Of a DNA stretch of 64,000 nt, positions 34,345 to 44,322 are shown piece after piece. The notes under the pieces are model-generated. The model was given only the letters and a program-made list of their open reading frames with translations. It was not told where the DNA came from and ran no database searches. Positions within the stretch are counted from its first letter, which is position 1. The number at the start of each line of letters is the position of its first letter. A program made the position numbers and the translations under genes. The stretch comes from Acuticoccus yangtzensis (GTDB taxonomy: Bacteria > Pseudomonadota > Alphaproteobacteria > Rhizobiales > Amorphaceae), in the NCBI RefSeq assembly GCF_001927245.1, contig NZ_MJUX01000007.1, positions 248,001 through 312,000 on the forward strand. The letters run 5' to 3'.

Positions 34345-37300
34345 ATGATAATAAATGCATTTGGCCGCCGCGCGCCCTGGCTCGCCGCCATCGCCGCAGC
34401 GCTGACACTCGCGGCAAGCCACGGCGCGCTTGCCGACCGCACCCTCGAAAGCCTCGCCGGTTTCGACCTGCCGGGGGGCGACTACCGCACCCTGCGCTCG
34501 GTGCCGCTGGAGGAATGCGAGAGCGTGTGCCTCGCCGACACCGCCTGCGCCGCCTTCACCTATAACGAGCGCGCCCGCTGGTGCTTCCTGAAGTCGAGTG
34601 CGGGGGAGCGCGTCGCCTATCCGGGTGCGACCTCCGCCATCGTGCGCGAGAGCACCTCGGTCGACGCGCTGCCGCTGCCGGACATCGCCTTCCTTCCCGG
34701 CTCCATCGTCGCCGACGCGGCGCGGCTGGAGGCGCAGATCTCCGCCGTCAACCGCACAATGCGCCAGGTGGGGGTGATCACCCCTGCGCTGGCCGGCCCC
34801 GCCGCCGCCCAACGGTCGGACACCTATCTCGACCTCGCCCGCTCGCTCCGCGCCGCCAGCTTCGACGATTATTCCGACCGCATGGATGCGCAGGCGATGG
34901 CGGGCGCGGCGGCCTATCTCGGCCTCAAGACGGCCACCGCGCCGCTGCAGCAGGGCCGCGCCCTCGCCCTCCTCTCGCGGGTGATGGAGAGCCAGGGCCT
35001 GTTCCGCCCGGCGATCGAATCCTCCGCCGCCAGCCTCGCCTTCGCGCCCGACGCCGCCGAGGCCGAGCGGCTCGAAACCCTGCGCGCCGAACACGGCTTC
35101 CGCGTGCTCGACTATGAGGTCGATTCCGAAAGCCTGTCGCCGCGCCTCTGCGTGCAATTCTCCGAACCCCTGTCCGGCGACGCGGTGGCGCTGCAACGCT
35201 TCGTCACGCTGGACGGGGCGTCCGACCCCACGCTGTCGGTCGAGAACCAGCAGCTCTGCGTGGAAGGGCTGACCCACGGCGAACGCTACATCGTCTCGCT
35301 GCGCGCAGGCGTCCCCTCCACCGTCGGCGAGACCTTGCGCCAGCCGTCCGAATTCCGCGCCTACGTGCGCGACCGCGCCCCGATCGCCCGGTTCGAGACC
35401 AACCGCTACGTCCTCCCCGCCGCCGCCGAGGGGATCCCCGTCACCTCCGTCAACACGGACGAGCTGGAGCTGGCGCTCTACCGCGTCAACGACCGCAACA
35501 TCGCCGACGTCGTGCGGCGCGACGAGTTCAAGCGCGCGCTCTATCCGTGGGAGGTCAGCGACATCGCCGACGACCGCGGCGCGCTGGTGTGGGAGGGCCG
35601 CCTCACCACCGCATCGGAACGCAACACCGAGGTGCGCACCCTCATCCCGCTCGGCGAGGTGCTGCCGCGGACCGAACCCGGCGTCTACGTGATGACGGCC
35701 ACCCCGGCCGAGCTTGCCGACCGCTCGAACCAGACGGCGACGCAGTGGTTCATCGTCTCCGACCTCGGCCTCTCCACCTTCTCCTCCGGCCCTACGGTGG
35801 ACGTGTTCGTGCGCTCGCTCGCCTCGGCGGGGGCGCGCGCCGGTGTCGAGGTGGCTCTCCTCGCCCGCAACGACGATGTGCTGGCCACCGCCGTCACCGA
35901 CGCTGAAGGCCACGCCCGCCTCACCTCCACCGCGCCGGTGAGCGGCAGCCAGGCCCCCACCCTCGTCACCGCCAGCGACGGCGAGGACTACGCCTTCCTC
36001 TCCCTCGTCGGCGGCGCCTTCGAGCTGACCGACCGCGGCGTCGCCGGCCGCACCGCCCCCGGCCCGATCGACGCCTTCCTGGCGACCGAGCGCGGCGTCT
36101 ATCGCGGCGGCGAGACGGTTCACCTCACCGCCCTCCTGCGTGACGATACCGCCCGCGCCCTCTCCCTCCCCCTCACCATCCGCCTGGAGCGGCCGGACGG
36201 TGTCGTGTCCCGCGCGATCACCACCCGCGCGGACGATGCCGGCGGCACGGCGCTCGCCATGGACCTGACCACCAACGCCGCCACCGGCACGTGGACCGTC
36301 TCCGCCCACGTCGACCCGAACGGCCCCGCCGTCGGCCAGACCACCTTCCTGGTGGAGGACTACGTTCCGCAGCGCATCGCCGTCGACATCACCAGCGAGG
36401 CCACCGAGGCCGTCGCGGGCGAGACCCTCACCGCCGACCTCAGCGCGAAATTCCTCTACGGCGCGCCCGCCGCCGACCTCGTCACCGAAGGCACGCTGAT
36501 CGTACGCCCCGCCACCGGGATCGCGGGGTTCGAGGGCTATCAGTTCGGTCTCGTCCAGGAGCCCTTCACCCCCACCCGCACGCCGCTGTTCGACATGCCG
36601 CGCACAGGCGCGGACGGCTCGGCCACCCTCACCATTCCGGTCCCCGATCTGGCGGACGTCTCCGCCGCGCTGGAAGCGCGCATCGTCGTCAACGTGCGCG
36701 AGCCGGGCGGGCGGCAGGTGGGCGACGGCCTCACTCTGCCGATCCGGGCAGAGCGCCCGCTGATCGGCATCAAGCCGAAGTTCGCGGACGGCACGGTGGC
36801 CGAAGGTACCCGCGCCGGGTTCGACATCATCGCCCTCGCCCCCGACCGCAGCCGCGTGGAGACCGAGGCCGAATGGGTGCTGACCCGCATCCACCGCAAT
36901 TTCCAATGGTACCGCCGCGACGGGCGCTGGTTCTACGACAGCTCCGAGCGGCTGGAGGAGGTCGCCAGCGGCACCGTCTCCATCGGCACCGAGATGCCGG
37001 CCGCGGTCTCCGTCCCGGTCGAGTGGGGCCGCTACCGGTTGGAGGTGGTGGACGCCGCCGACCCGCTCGTCGGGTCCTCCACGGCCTTCAACGCGGGCTG
37101 GGTGAGCGATACCGCCGCTGCCGACACGCCCGACATCCTGGAAGTCCACCTCGACCGCGAGACCTACGCCGCGGGCGACACGGCCACCTTGCGCATCGTC
37201 CCGCGCTTTGCCGGGACCGCCCTCGTCACGGTCTTGTCGGGTAGCGTGCAGCACTCTGAAATCGTGGACGTTCCGGCGGGCGGCGCCGAAGTGGCGCTCA

Positions 37301-39732
37301 CCGTGGCCGAGGACTGGGGCCCCGGCGCCTACGTCGCCGCCACGCTGTTCCGCCCGGCCGAACCCACGGCGGGCGGCGCCCCTCTGCCGCAACGCGCCGT
37401 CGGCATCGCCCACATGGCGGTCGGCACTGAGATGCGCACGCTAGACGTCACGATCGGCGCCCCGGCCGCGACCCATCCGCGCCAGACGCTGGACGTACCC
37501 GTCACCCTCGCGGGCCTCGCCCCCGGTGAGAGCGCCTATGTGACACTCGCCGCCGTCGATGTCGGCATCCTCAACATCACCGGCTACACCCCGCCGGACG
37601 CGGTCGGCCACTTCCTCGGCCAGCGCCGCCTCGGCGTCGAATTGCGCGACCTTTATGGCGACCTCATCGACTCCTCGGGGGCGATGCGCAGCCGGGTGCG
37701 CTCCGGCGGCGACGGGCCGGGGTCCGGCACCGAGTCGCTCCCGCTCGCCGAGGCGCCGGTCGCCCTCTTCACCGGCGTGCTCACCGCCGGGCCGGACGGG
37801 CGGGTGAACGCCAGCCTCGACATCCCGTCCTTCAACGGCACGCTGAAGTTGATGGCCGTCGCCTGGACCGCCGACAAGGTGGGCAACGCCTCCGCCGACA
37901 TGGTGGTGCGCGACCCCGTGGTGGTGGCGGGCACCCTCCCCCGCTTCCTCGCCCCCGGCGACACCACCCGCATGCGCATCGACCTCCACAACGTCGCCCA
38001 CGTGGCGGGGGACTACCGTCTCAACATCATGTCCGGCGGACCGATCGTTCTCGACCGGCAGCCAAGCACCTTGCGGCTCGACGTCGGCGAGCGCAGCGCG
38101 GTGGAAATCCCGCTGTCGGCGACCGGCACCGGCGAGGCGACCATCATCGCCCAGCTCGACGGGCCGGACGGTCTCTCCATCGACAAGGATTACGTCATCA
38201 CCGTGCGCCCCGCCGCCGCCGAGGTGCGCGAGAGGCGACTCTCGGTACTGAGCCCCGGCGAATCCCTGACCCTCGGCGATGATCTGCTGGCCCCATTCGA
38301 CGCCGACGCCGAGCTGACCCTCTCGGCCGGCAACGGCAACCTCGACGTTGCCGGGCTCCTGACGATGCTCGACCGCTTCCCCTACGGCTGCTCCGAGCAG
38401 ACGGTGAGCCGCGCCTTGCCGCTGCTTTACGTGAACGAGGTCGCCCGCGCGATCGGCATGGAGGAGGACGCGGCGCTTCCGGACCGCATCCGCCAGTCCA
38501 TCTCGCGCGTTCTGGCCAACCAGTCGTCCTCGGGTGGGTTCGGCCTGTGGTCGCCGGGGTACGACCTGTGGCTGACCGCCTATGTGATGGACTTCCTCAC
38601 CCGCGCAGAGGAAGCCGGCTACGACGTTCCCGAAATCGCCTTCCAATCCGGCCTCGACCGGCTGCAGTCCGTGCTCTCCTACGTGAGCGAGATCGAGGGC
38701 GAGCGCGGAACGGACATCGCCTATGCCACCTACGTCCTCGCCCGTAACGGACGCGCGGCGATCGGCGACGTGCGCTACTTCGCCGAGGAGCGGCTGGACG
38801 ATTTCCCCGCCCCGCTGGCCCGCGCCCAGCTCGCCGCCTCGCTCGCCCTCGCCGGCGACGACGCGCTGGCCGAGCGACTGTTCGAGACGGCCGTGCCGGA
38901 CCATATCAGCCTCGCACGGCCCGACCGCACGGACTACGGCACGCCGCTGCGCGATGCCGCCGCCATCGTGGCGCTCGCCGCCGAGGCGCGGGTGGCGCAG
39001 CCGGTCATGACGCGGCTCGAGGCCGAGCTCGACGCGCTGAAGGCCGCCACCAACCGTACCTTCTCCACCCAGGAAGCGGCGTGGCTGCTGCTGGGTGCCG
39101 AGGCGCTGCGCAGTGAGCGGCACGGCATCACCGTCGCCGGAACGCCGGAGGAGACGCCGTTCAGCCGCGCCGTCGGCCGCGCCGATCTCGGCACCGGCCT
39201 CATCATCACCAACAGCGACAGCACGCCGCTGGCGGTGGCGACCACGGTGGCGGGAACGCCGCTGACACCGCAGCCGCCGGTGTCGGCGGGGCTGACGGTG
39301 GAGCGCGCCTTCCTGTCGCTGGACGGTGAGCCTGTCGAGGTCGCCACCGTGGCGCAGAACACGCGCCTCGTGGTGAGACTGACGGTGACGAAGACGGTGG
39401 CGGACGCGATGCGCATCATGCTGACCGACCTTCTGCCCGCGGGGTTCGAGATCGAGAACCCGCGCCTGGTGGCCGAGGGGGACATCGCCGCGGTGCCGCT
39501 GGCGCGCATCGGCCAGGCGCCGGAGCATACCGAGTTCCGCGACGACCGCTTCGCCGCCGCGTGGGACCTCGGACGCGGCAACGAGAACGCGCCGATCACC
39601 GTGTCCTACATCGTGCGCGCGGTGACGCCGGGGACCTTCACCCTCCCCGCCCCCGAGGTCAGCGCGATCTACGAGCCGGCCTTCGTCGCCCGCGGCGCGG
39701 CCGGCTCCGTCACCGTGGTGCCGACCCGCTGA
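34345..39732 (+). CDS. Alpha-2-macroglobulin family protein with N-terminal PAN/Apple-like domain
   Basis: 1795 residues. A Sec signal (residues 1-31, ending HGALA) is followed by a PAN/Apple-like module at about 35-97 with Cys in ECESVCLADTACAAFTY and WCFLKS. Macroglobulin (MG) domains fill the middle, with the MG2-type segment GVYRGGETVHLTALLRD near residue 585. The thioester motif is intact: CSEQ at residues 1349-1352 in PYGCSEQTVSRALP. Bacterial A2Ms trap invading proteases in the periplasm and pair with PbpC for wall repair, as here. Unlike E. coli YfhM it has no lipobox, so it is presumably soluble or held otherwise. Confidence 0.95.
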   Translation: MIINAFGRRAPWLAAIAAALTLAASHGALADRTLESLAGFDLPGGDYRTLRSVPLEECESVCLADTACAAFTYNERARWCFLKSSAGERVAYPGATSAIVRESTSVDALPLPDIAFLPGSIVADAARLEAQISAVNRTMRQVGVITPALAGPAAAQRSDTYLDLARSLRAASFDDYSDRMDAQAMAGAAAYLGLKTATAPLQQGRALALLSRVMESQGLFRPAIESSAASLAFAPDAAEAERLETLRAEHGFRVLDYEVDSESLSPRLCVQFSEPLSGDAVALQRFVTLDGASDPTLSVENQQLCVEGLTHGERYIVSLRAGVPSTVGETLRQPSEFRAYVRDRAPIARFETNRYVLPAAAEGIPVTSVNTDELELALYRVNDRNIADVVRRDEFKRALYPWEVSDIADDRGALVWEGRLTTASERNTEVRTLIPLGEVLPRTEPGVYVMTATPAELADRSNQTATQWFIVSDLGLSTFSSGPTVDVFVRSLASAGARAGVEVALLARNDDVLATAVTDAEGHARLTSTAPVSGSQAPTLVTASDGEDYAFLSLVGGAFELTDRGVAGRTAPGPIDAFLATERGVYRGGETVHLTALLRDDTARALSLPLTIRLERPDGVVSRAITTRADDAGGTALAMDLTTNAATGTWTVSAHVDPNGPAVGQTTFLVEDYVPQRIAVDITSEATEAVAGETLTADLSAKFLYGAPAADLVTEGTLIVRPATGIAGFEGYQFGLVQEPFTPTRTPLFDMPRTGADGSATLTIPVPDLADVSAALEARIVVNVREPGGRQVGDGLTLPIRAERPLIGIKPKFADGTVAEGTRAGFDIIALAPDRSRVETEAEWVLTRIHRNFQWYRRDGRWFYDSSERLEEVASGTVSIGTEMPAAVSVPVEWGRYRLEVVDAADPLVGSSTAFNAGWVSDTAAADTPDILEVHLDRETYAAGDTATLRIVPRFAGTALVTVLSGSVQHSEIVDVPAGGAEVALTVAEDWGPGAYVAATLFRPAEPTAGGAPLPQRAVGIAHMAVGTEMRTLDVTIGAPAATHPRQTLDVPVTLAGLAPGESAYVTLAAVDVGILNITGYTPPDAVGHFLGQRRLGVELRDLYGDLIDSSGAMRSRVRSGGDGPGSGTESLPLAEAPVALFTGVLTAGPDGRVNASLDIPSFNGTLKLMAVAWTADKVGNASADMVVRDPVVVAGTLPRFLAPGDTTRMRIDLHNVAHVAGDYRLNIMSGGPIVLDRQPSTLRLDVGERSAVEIPLSATGTGEATIIAQLDGPDGLSIDKDYVITVRPAAAEVRERRLSVLSPGESLTLGDDLLAPFDADAELTLSAGNGNLDVAGLLTMLDRFPYGCSEQTVSRALPLLYVNEVARAIGMEEDAALPDRIRQSISRVLANQSSSGGFGLWSPGYDLWLTAYVMDFLTRAEEAGYDVPEIAFQSGLDRLQSVLSYVSEIEGERGTDIAYATYVLARNGRAAIGDVRYFAEERLDDFPAPLARAQLAASLALAGDDALAERLFETAVPDHISLARPDRTDYGTPLRDAAAIVALAAEARVAQPVMTRLEAELDALKAATNRTFSTQEAAWLLLGAEALRSERHGITVAGTPEETPFSRAVGRADLGTGLIITNSDSTPLAVATTVAGTPLTPQPPVSAGLTVERAFLSLDGEPVEVATVAQNTRLVVRLTVTKTVADAMRIMLTDLLPAGFEIENPRLVAEGDIAAVPLARIGQAPEHTEFRDDRFAAAWDLGRGNENAPITVSYIVRAVTPGTFTLPAPEVSAIYEPAFVARGAAGSVTVVPTR

Positions 39733-41810
39733 CCGGCCCGGCCCCTCTCCCCGGCCCCGCCACGCGGCGGCTGCGGCCGCTGTCCCGCTGGTGGATCGGC
39801 GCCTTCGCGGGGGCGGCGGGCCTCGCCGCGGTCGCCGCCGCCGCGGTGCCGATGCTGGACACGGCCTTCCCGCCCGCGATCGTGCGCGCGACGCCGTCCG
39901 CCGTCGTCGTCGACCGCGAGGGCACGCTGCTGCGCGCCTTCACCGATCCCGGCGGGCGCTGGCGCCTTCCGGTGACGACCGCCGAGGTGGACGCGGGCTT
40001 CGTCCGTCTCCTCATCGCCTACGAGGACCAGCGCTTCTTCCGCCATGCCGGCGTCGACCCGCGGGCGATCCTGCGCGCGGCCGGGCAGGCACTCGCCTCC
40101 GGCCGGATCGTCTCCGGCGCCTCCACGCTGACGATGCAGACCGTGCGGCTGATGACCGATGCCCGTGACCGCACGCCCTGGCGAAAAGTGTCCGAGATGG
40201 TATCCGCCTGGCAGGTGGAGCGGCGTCTCACCAAGGACGAGATCCTCACCATCTACCTCAACCAGGCGCCCTATGGCGGCAACATCGAGGGGGTGCGCGC
40301 TGCGTCTCTGGCCTATTTCGGGCGCGAGCCGCGGCGGCTGACGCTCGCCCAGTCGGCGCTTCTGGTGGCGCTGCCGCAGTCGCCCGAGGCGCGGCGGCCG
40401 GACCGTCACCCCGCCGCCGCCAAGGCCGCGCGCGACCGCGTGCTGGACCGGCTCTTCGCCCGCGGCGCCATCACTGCACGCGACCGGGACGAGGCCAAGC
40501 GCGAGCAGGTGCCGACGCGCCGCCGCCCTGTGCCGCGACTCGCCCCGCATCTGGCCCGCGACCTCGTCGCCGCCGCGCCGGACGTGACGGTCCACCAAAC
40601 GACGCTCGACGCAGGCTGGCAGGCGCGGCTGGAGCAGCTCGCGCGCGAGCGGGTCGACCTCATCGGCCCCCACGTGTCGGCCGCGATCCTGGTGGCCGAC
40701 ATCGCGACGGGCGAGATCCGCGCCAGCGTCGGCTCGGCCGGGCTGTTCGACGACCGCCGCGCCGGGCACGTCGACATGGTGCGCGCCGTCCGCTCGCCGG
40801 GCTCGACGCTGAAGCCGTTCATCTACGGCATGGCGATGGAGGCCGGGCTGATCGCCCCCTCGACGCTGCTCGCGGACACCCCGTCCACCTTCGCAGGCTA
40901 CGAGCCGGACAATTTCGACGAGACATTTCAGGGCCTCGTCACCGCGTCTGAGGCGCTGCGGCGCTCGCTCAACGTTCCCGCGGTGACGCTGCTCGATGCG
41001 TTGGGGCCGGTGCGGCTCGCGGTGCGGCTACAGGCGGCGGGGGCCACGGTGGCGCTTCCGGCCGACCGCACGGCGACGCTCGCCATCGGCCTCGGCGGCT
41101 TCGGCACGCGGCTGATCGACCTCGCGGGGCTATATACCGGCCTCGCGCGCGGCGGCCGCCCGATCGCGCTCCACGCCGTGCCGGGACGGCCCAAGGCGCA
41201 ATCCCGTCTGCTGGAAGCGCGCGCGGCAGACGCCGTCGACGCCATCCTCGCCGAGATGATGCCGCCGCGAAACGCCCGCCCCGGCCTCATCGCCTACAAG
41301 ACAGGCACCTCCTACGGCTACCGCGACGCCTGGGCCGTGGGCTACGATGCCGAGCACGTCGTGGCAGTGTGGGTCGGCCGGCCGGACGGCACGCCCGTCG
41401 CCGGGCTGACCGGCTGGACCGACGCCGCGCCGCTGTTGTTCGACGCCTCCGCGCGCATCGGCATCACCCCGCGCCCCGCCCGTCCCGCACCGCTGACGAC
41501 GGCGGAGCTACCGCCGCCCTTGCGCCAATACCCGCCGCGCGCCAGCCGGACCGAGGCGGGCCGCGCGCTCGCCATCGCCTTCCCGCCGCCGGGCGCGGTG
41601 GTGGCGCTCAGCGGGCCGTCCGGCGCGCCGCAGCCGCTGACCGCCCGCGTTCTCGGCGCCCCGGTGGACGCCTGGCTTCTCAACGGGCGGCCGCTGCCGG
41701 TGCGCCCCGGCCGCCGCACCGCGCAAATCGACGCACCGCCCGGCGCCCACACCCTCACCGTGATCACCAGCGGCGGCGCGTCGGAGCGGGTCAGCTTCCG
41801 CGTCGAGTAG
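39729..41810 (+). CDS. pbpC: Penicillin-binding protein 1C
   Basis: About 693 residues. A membrane anchor (WWIGAFAGAAGLAAVAAAAVPML) precedes the GT51 glycosyltransferase (EDQRFFRHAGVD, GASTLTMQTVRL, RRLTKDEILTIYLNQ). The transpeptidase has SxxK in SPGSTLKPFIYG, SLN in RRSLNVPA and KTGTSYGYRD, and the end is a BiPBP_C beta domain. It polymerises and crosslinks peptidoglycan and is the usual partner of A2M. The start is uncertain: no in-frame ATG, GTG or TTG exists between 39561 and the end of the membrane helix. CTG 39729 overlaps the A2M stop (CTGA) and is my choice; ATG 39561 would force a 172-base overlap in a frame with poor coding character. Confidence 0.88.
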   Translation: MTGPAPLPGPATRRLRPLSRWWIGAFAGAAGLAAVAAAAVPMLDTAFPPAIVRATPSAVVVDREGTLLRAFTDPGGRWRLPVTTAEVDAGFVRLLIAYEDQRFFRHAGVDPRAILRAAGQALASGRIVSGASTLTMQTVRLMTDARDRTPWRKVSEMVSAWQVERRLTKDEILTIYLNQAPYGGNIEGVRAASLAYFGREPRRLTLAQSALLVALPQSPEARRPDRHPAAAKAARDRVLDRLFARGAITARDRDEAKREQVPTRRRPVPRLAPHLARDLVAAAPDVTVHQTTLDAGWQARLEQLARERVDLIGPHVSAAILVADIATGEIRASVGSAGLFDDRRAGHVDMVRAVRSPGSTLKPFIYGMAMEAGLIAPSTLLADTPSTFAGYEPDNFDETFQGLVTASEALRRSLNVPAVTLLDALGPVRLAVRLQAAGATVALPADRTATLAIGLGGFGTRLIDLAGLYTGLARGGRPIALHAVPGRPKAQSRLLEARAADAVDAILAEMMPPRNARPGLIAYKTGTSYGYRDAWAVGYDAEHVVAVWVGRPDGTPVAGLTGWTDAAPLLFDASARIGITPRPARPAPLTTAELPPPLRQYPPRASRTEAGRALAIAFPPPGAVVALSGPSGAPQPLTARVLGAPVDAWLLNGRPLPVRPGRRTAQIDAPPGAHTLTVITSGGASERVSFRVE

Positions 41811-41815
41811 AAACG

Positions 41816-41844
41816 AAAAACCCCCGCGGCAGTGCCACGGGGGT
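41816..41844 (-). terminator. Rho-independent terminator of trcR
   Basis: Read on the minus strand, an 11-bp stem (ACCCCCGTGGC / GCCGCGGGGGT, one T-G wobble) with a 3-base loop is followed by five T. It lies 80 bases after the trcR stop and just beyond the pbpC stop on the other strand, so it may also limit antisense reading into pbpC. Confidence 0.8.
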
Positions 41845-41924
41845 CCCAGCAACCCGTCCTCTCACCGCCCGCATAGCCCGGCGCACCCCACGGGCGGACC
41901 GGGCGACAGCGGCGGTGCGGGGCC

Positions 41925-42674
41925 TCAATCCTCGTCGTCGTCCTCGTGACGCTCGCCCTTCTTCCAGGCGGAGAGGCCGGAGAAGACGGCATCGGGGTCG
42001 ATGTCGCCGCCGCGGTCGCGGCCGTGGCCCATGCCGCGGTCGTCCATATAGTCGCGCTCCAGGCTTTCCTCGACCGGCATGAGCGCGTCCGGCTGGTCGC
42101 CGAGGCCCGCCGGTATGACCGCCGGCTGATGCGTGATCCCGGCCTCCTTGGCGGCCACGTCCACCTCACGGTCGAGGTCGATCTGGCTGCACAGGCCGAG
42201 CGACACCGGGTCGAGCGGCGTCAGGTTGGCCGAGTTCCAGTGCGTGCGCTCGCGGATCGCGCCGATGGTCGCCTTCGTGGTGCCGACGAGGCGGATGATC
42301 GCCTGGTCTTTCAGCTCCGGGTGATGGCGCACCAGCCACAGGATGGCGTTCGGCCGATCCTGCCGCTTGGAGACCGGCGTATAGCGCGGCCCCTTGCGCT
42401 TCAGCTCGGGCACGATGGTCTTCGGCTTGGAGAGCTTCAGCCGGTAGCCCGGATTGGCCTCGGCGCGCTCGATCTCGGCACGGGTCAACTGTCCGGTCTG
42501 GATCGGATCGGCGCCCTTGATCCCCTGCGCCGCGTCACCGTCGGCGATCGCGCCGACTTCCAGCGGATGCAGCCGGCAGAAGGCCGCGATCTGGTCGAAG
42601 CTGAGGGACGTGTTGTCCACCAGCCAGACCGCGGTGGCCTTCGGCATCAGCGGAGTATCGGGATCGGATTGCAT
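41925..42674 (-). CDS. trcR: Cell cycle transcriptional regulator TrcR (DUF1013)
   Basis: 249 residues. Conserved DUF1013 elements are MPKATAVWLVDNTSLSFDQIAAFC, KRQDRPNAILWLVRHHPELKDQ, RLVGTTKATIGAIRERTHWN and LDPVSLGLCSQIDLD. The family is confined to alphaproteobacteria and is reported to associate with RNA polymerase and to occupy cell-cycle-regulated promoters. The C-terminal 30 residues are acidic (EDDDED). ATG 42674 has GGAGAG upstream; MPKA nine codons later is an alternative. The gene is monocistronic with its own terminator. Confidence 0.93.
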   Translation of the reverse strand: MQSDPDTPLMPKATAVWLVDNTSLSFDQIAAFCRLHPLEVGAIADGDAAQGIKGADPIQTGQLTRAEIERAEANPGYRLKLSKPKTIVPELKRKGPRYTPVSKRQDRPNAILWLVRHHPELKDQAIIRLVGTTKATIGAIRERTHWNSANLTPLDPVSLGLCSQIDLDREVDVAAKEAGITHQPAVIPAGLGDQPDALMPVEESLERDYMDDRGMGHGRDRGGDIDPDAVFSGLSAWKKGERHEDDDED

Positions 42675-42851
42675 AAACTCTCCTTGCGCTCTCGCACCGG
42701 GGCGCGAGAACCCGAACGTCTGCCGGGTTTTTGAGGAATGGTTGGAATATAGGTCGCATCGCGGGGCGACGCAAATGATCTTGCCGCAAGGTTCGGGCGC
42801 CGGACAGCGCCCGCGCCAGCTTGCGGCCCGGCCGCCCCGCTCCGCCCGGCC

Positions 42852-43841
42852 TTACGGGACGAGCACGATCTTTCCGATATGGCCTGAACTTTCCATCCGC
42901 CGGTGCGCCTCGGCCGCATCGTCGAGGGCGAAGGTCTTGTCCATCACAACGCGGGTACGCCCCTCCGCGAAGAGGGGAAAAACATCCTCCTCCAGCGCGC
43001 GGGCGATCTCGGCCTTGAAGGGGATCTCGCGGGCCCGCAGCGTCGACCCGGTGTGGACGAGGCGCTTCATCATCAGCATCGAGAAGTTGACCTCGGACGG
43101 CCCGTTCAACGTGGCGATCTGGACGATGCGCCCCTCCACCGCGGCGACCTTCCAGTTCTTCGCGGTGTAGTCGCCGCCGACCATGTCGAGCGTCAGGTGG
43201 ACGCCGCCGGGGGCGAACTCGCGGATCGCGTCGACGAAATCCTCGCGGTTGTAGTTGATCGCCCGGTCGGCGCCGAGCGCGATGGCGGCGGCGCACTTCT
43301 CGTCCGACCCCGCGGTGGTGATGACCGATGCGCCGAACGCCTTGGCGAGCTGGATTGCCGTGGTGCCGATGCCAGACGTGCCGCCGTGGACGAGGAAGGT
43401 CTCGCCCGCGCGCAGGCGGCCGCGGTCGAACACGTTGCTCCACACGGTGAAGTAGGTCTCCGGGATGCCCGCCGCCTCCTCCATGGAGAGGCCTGCGGGG
43501 ATGGGCATCGCGGTCGCCTCGGCAACGGCGACATATTCGGCGTAGCCGCCCGAGGCGACGAGGGCCATCACCTTGTCGCCCGGCTTGAAGCGCGACGTCT
43601 CGCCACCGCTGTGAACGACTTCGCCGGCGATCTCGAGCCCCAGGATCGGGCCCGCCCCCTTCGGCGGCGGATAGTTCCCCGCGCGCTGGATGCAGTCCGG
43701 CCGGTTCACACCCGCGGCGGCGACCTTGATGAGGATCTCGTCGCTCTCCACGGTGGGGACGGGGTGGGTCCCGATCTCCAGAACATCGGGCCCGCCGGGT
43801 GTCGGCGCGGTCACTGCGCGCATCGTGGTGGGGATGTTCAT
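42852..43841 (-). CDS. NAD(P)H-quinone oxidoreductase, PIG3/TP53I3-like
   Basis: 329-residue zinc-free MDR enzyme. Motifs are GVNRPDCIQRAGNYPPPKG near residue 47, VMALVASGGYAEY, the cofactor loop LVHGGTSGIGTTAIQLAKAFG and TLDMVGG. It resembles the PIG3 quinone oxidoreductases that reduce quinones with NADPH. ATG 43841 is preferred because GGAGA sits five bases upstream; an in-frame ATG at 43853 overlaps that site. It is divergent from the DUF1192 gene. Confidence 0.92.
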   Translation of the reverse strand: MNIPTTMRAVTAPTPGGPDVLEIGTHPVPTVESDEILIKVAAAGVNRPDCIQRAGNYPPPKGAGPILGLEIAGEVVHSGGETSRFKPGDKVMALVASGGYAEYVAVAEATAMPIPAGLSMEEAAGIPETYFTVWSNVFDRGRLRAGETFLVHGGTSGIGTTAIQLAKAFGASVITTAGSDEKCAAAIALGADRAINYNREDFVDAIREFAPGGVHLTLDMVGGDYTAKNWKVAAVEGRIVQIATLNGPSEVNFSMLMMKRLVHTGSTLRAREIPFKAEIARALEEDVFPLFAEGRTRVVMDKTFALDDAAEAHRRMESSGHIGKIVLVP

Positions 43842-44076
43842 CGGGTTCTCCATCGCTTCGGCCTATGCGGCCGCTTTATCTGTCGTGCGATTTAGGGTGT
43901 GCCCTGGCGAGCGCCAGCGCGGCAAGGGCCGGCGGCGGACGGCGAGGCCCGCGCGCGGGCCGATCCGCTAGGGTCCTGCCCGCAAAAAAGGCTTGGGGCG
44001 CCTTGCGACCGGGCGTGCCTTGCCGGGGCAAGTCCGCGGACCCACACTGTGGGTGTCGTCGGACCAGGAGGAGAGC

Positions 44077-44268
44077 ATGTTGGACCCGGACGAAGCGCCC
44101 CGCCGGCCGAAAACCGCACACACCTTGGGCGAAAGCCTGGACCGCTTGTCGGTCCGTGACCTGGAAGAGCTGAAGGCGGCCCTCTCCGCCGAAATCCAGA
44201 GGATCGAGTCGGAGATCGCCAAGAAGGGCGCGTCTCGCGATGCCGCCCACGCTGTGTTTAAATTTTAG
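44077..44268 (+). CDS. DUF1192 family small protein
   Basis: 63 residues. It starts MLDPDEAPRRPKTAHTLGESL and continues with LSVRDLEELKAALSAEIQRIESEI, a predicted coiled-coil helix, ending KKGASRDAAHAVFKF. This matches the short alphaproteobacterial family DUF1192 (Asp/Pro N-terminus, one heptad helix, K-x-AS-x-xAA-x-x-F end). Function is unknown. ATG 44077 has AGGAGGAG upstream; the open frame extends to 43993 but lacks coding character. Confidence 0.88.
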   Translation: MLDPDEAPRRPKTAHTLGESLDRLSVRDLEELKAALSAEIQRIESEIAKKGASRDAAHAVFKF

Positions 44269-44322
44269 GCACGGCGGATGAACCGGAGGGCGGCGGCCGC
44301 GGATGGGCGCCGCCCATTCGGC

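Noticed and set aside
34267-37413. A 1048-codon open frame on the minus strand across the A2M gene
   Set aside because: It mirrors A2M codons and is rich in Gly/Arg/Val/Asp without motifs. A2M is firmly supported on the plus strand.
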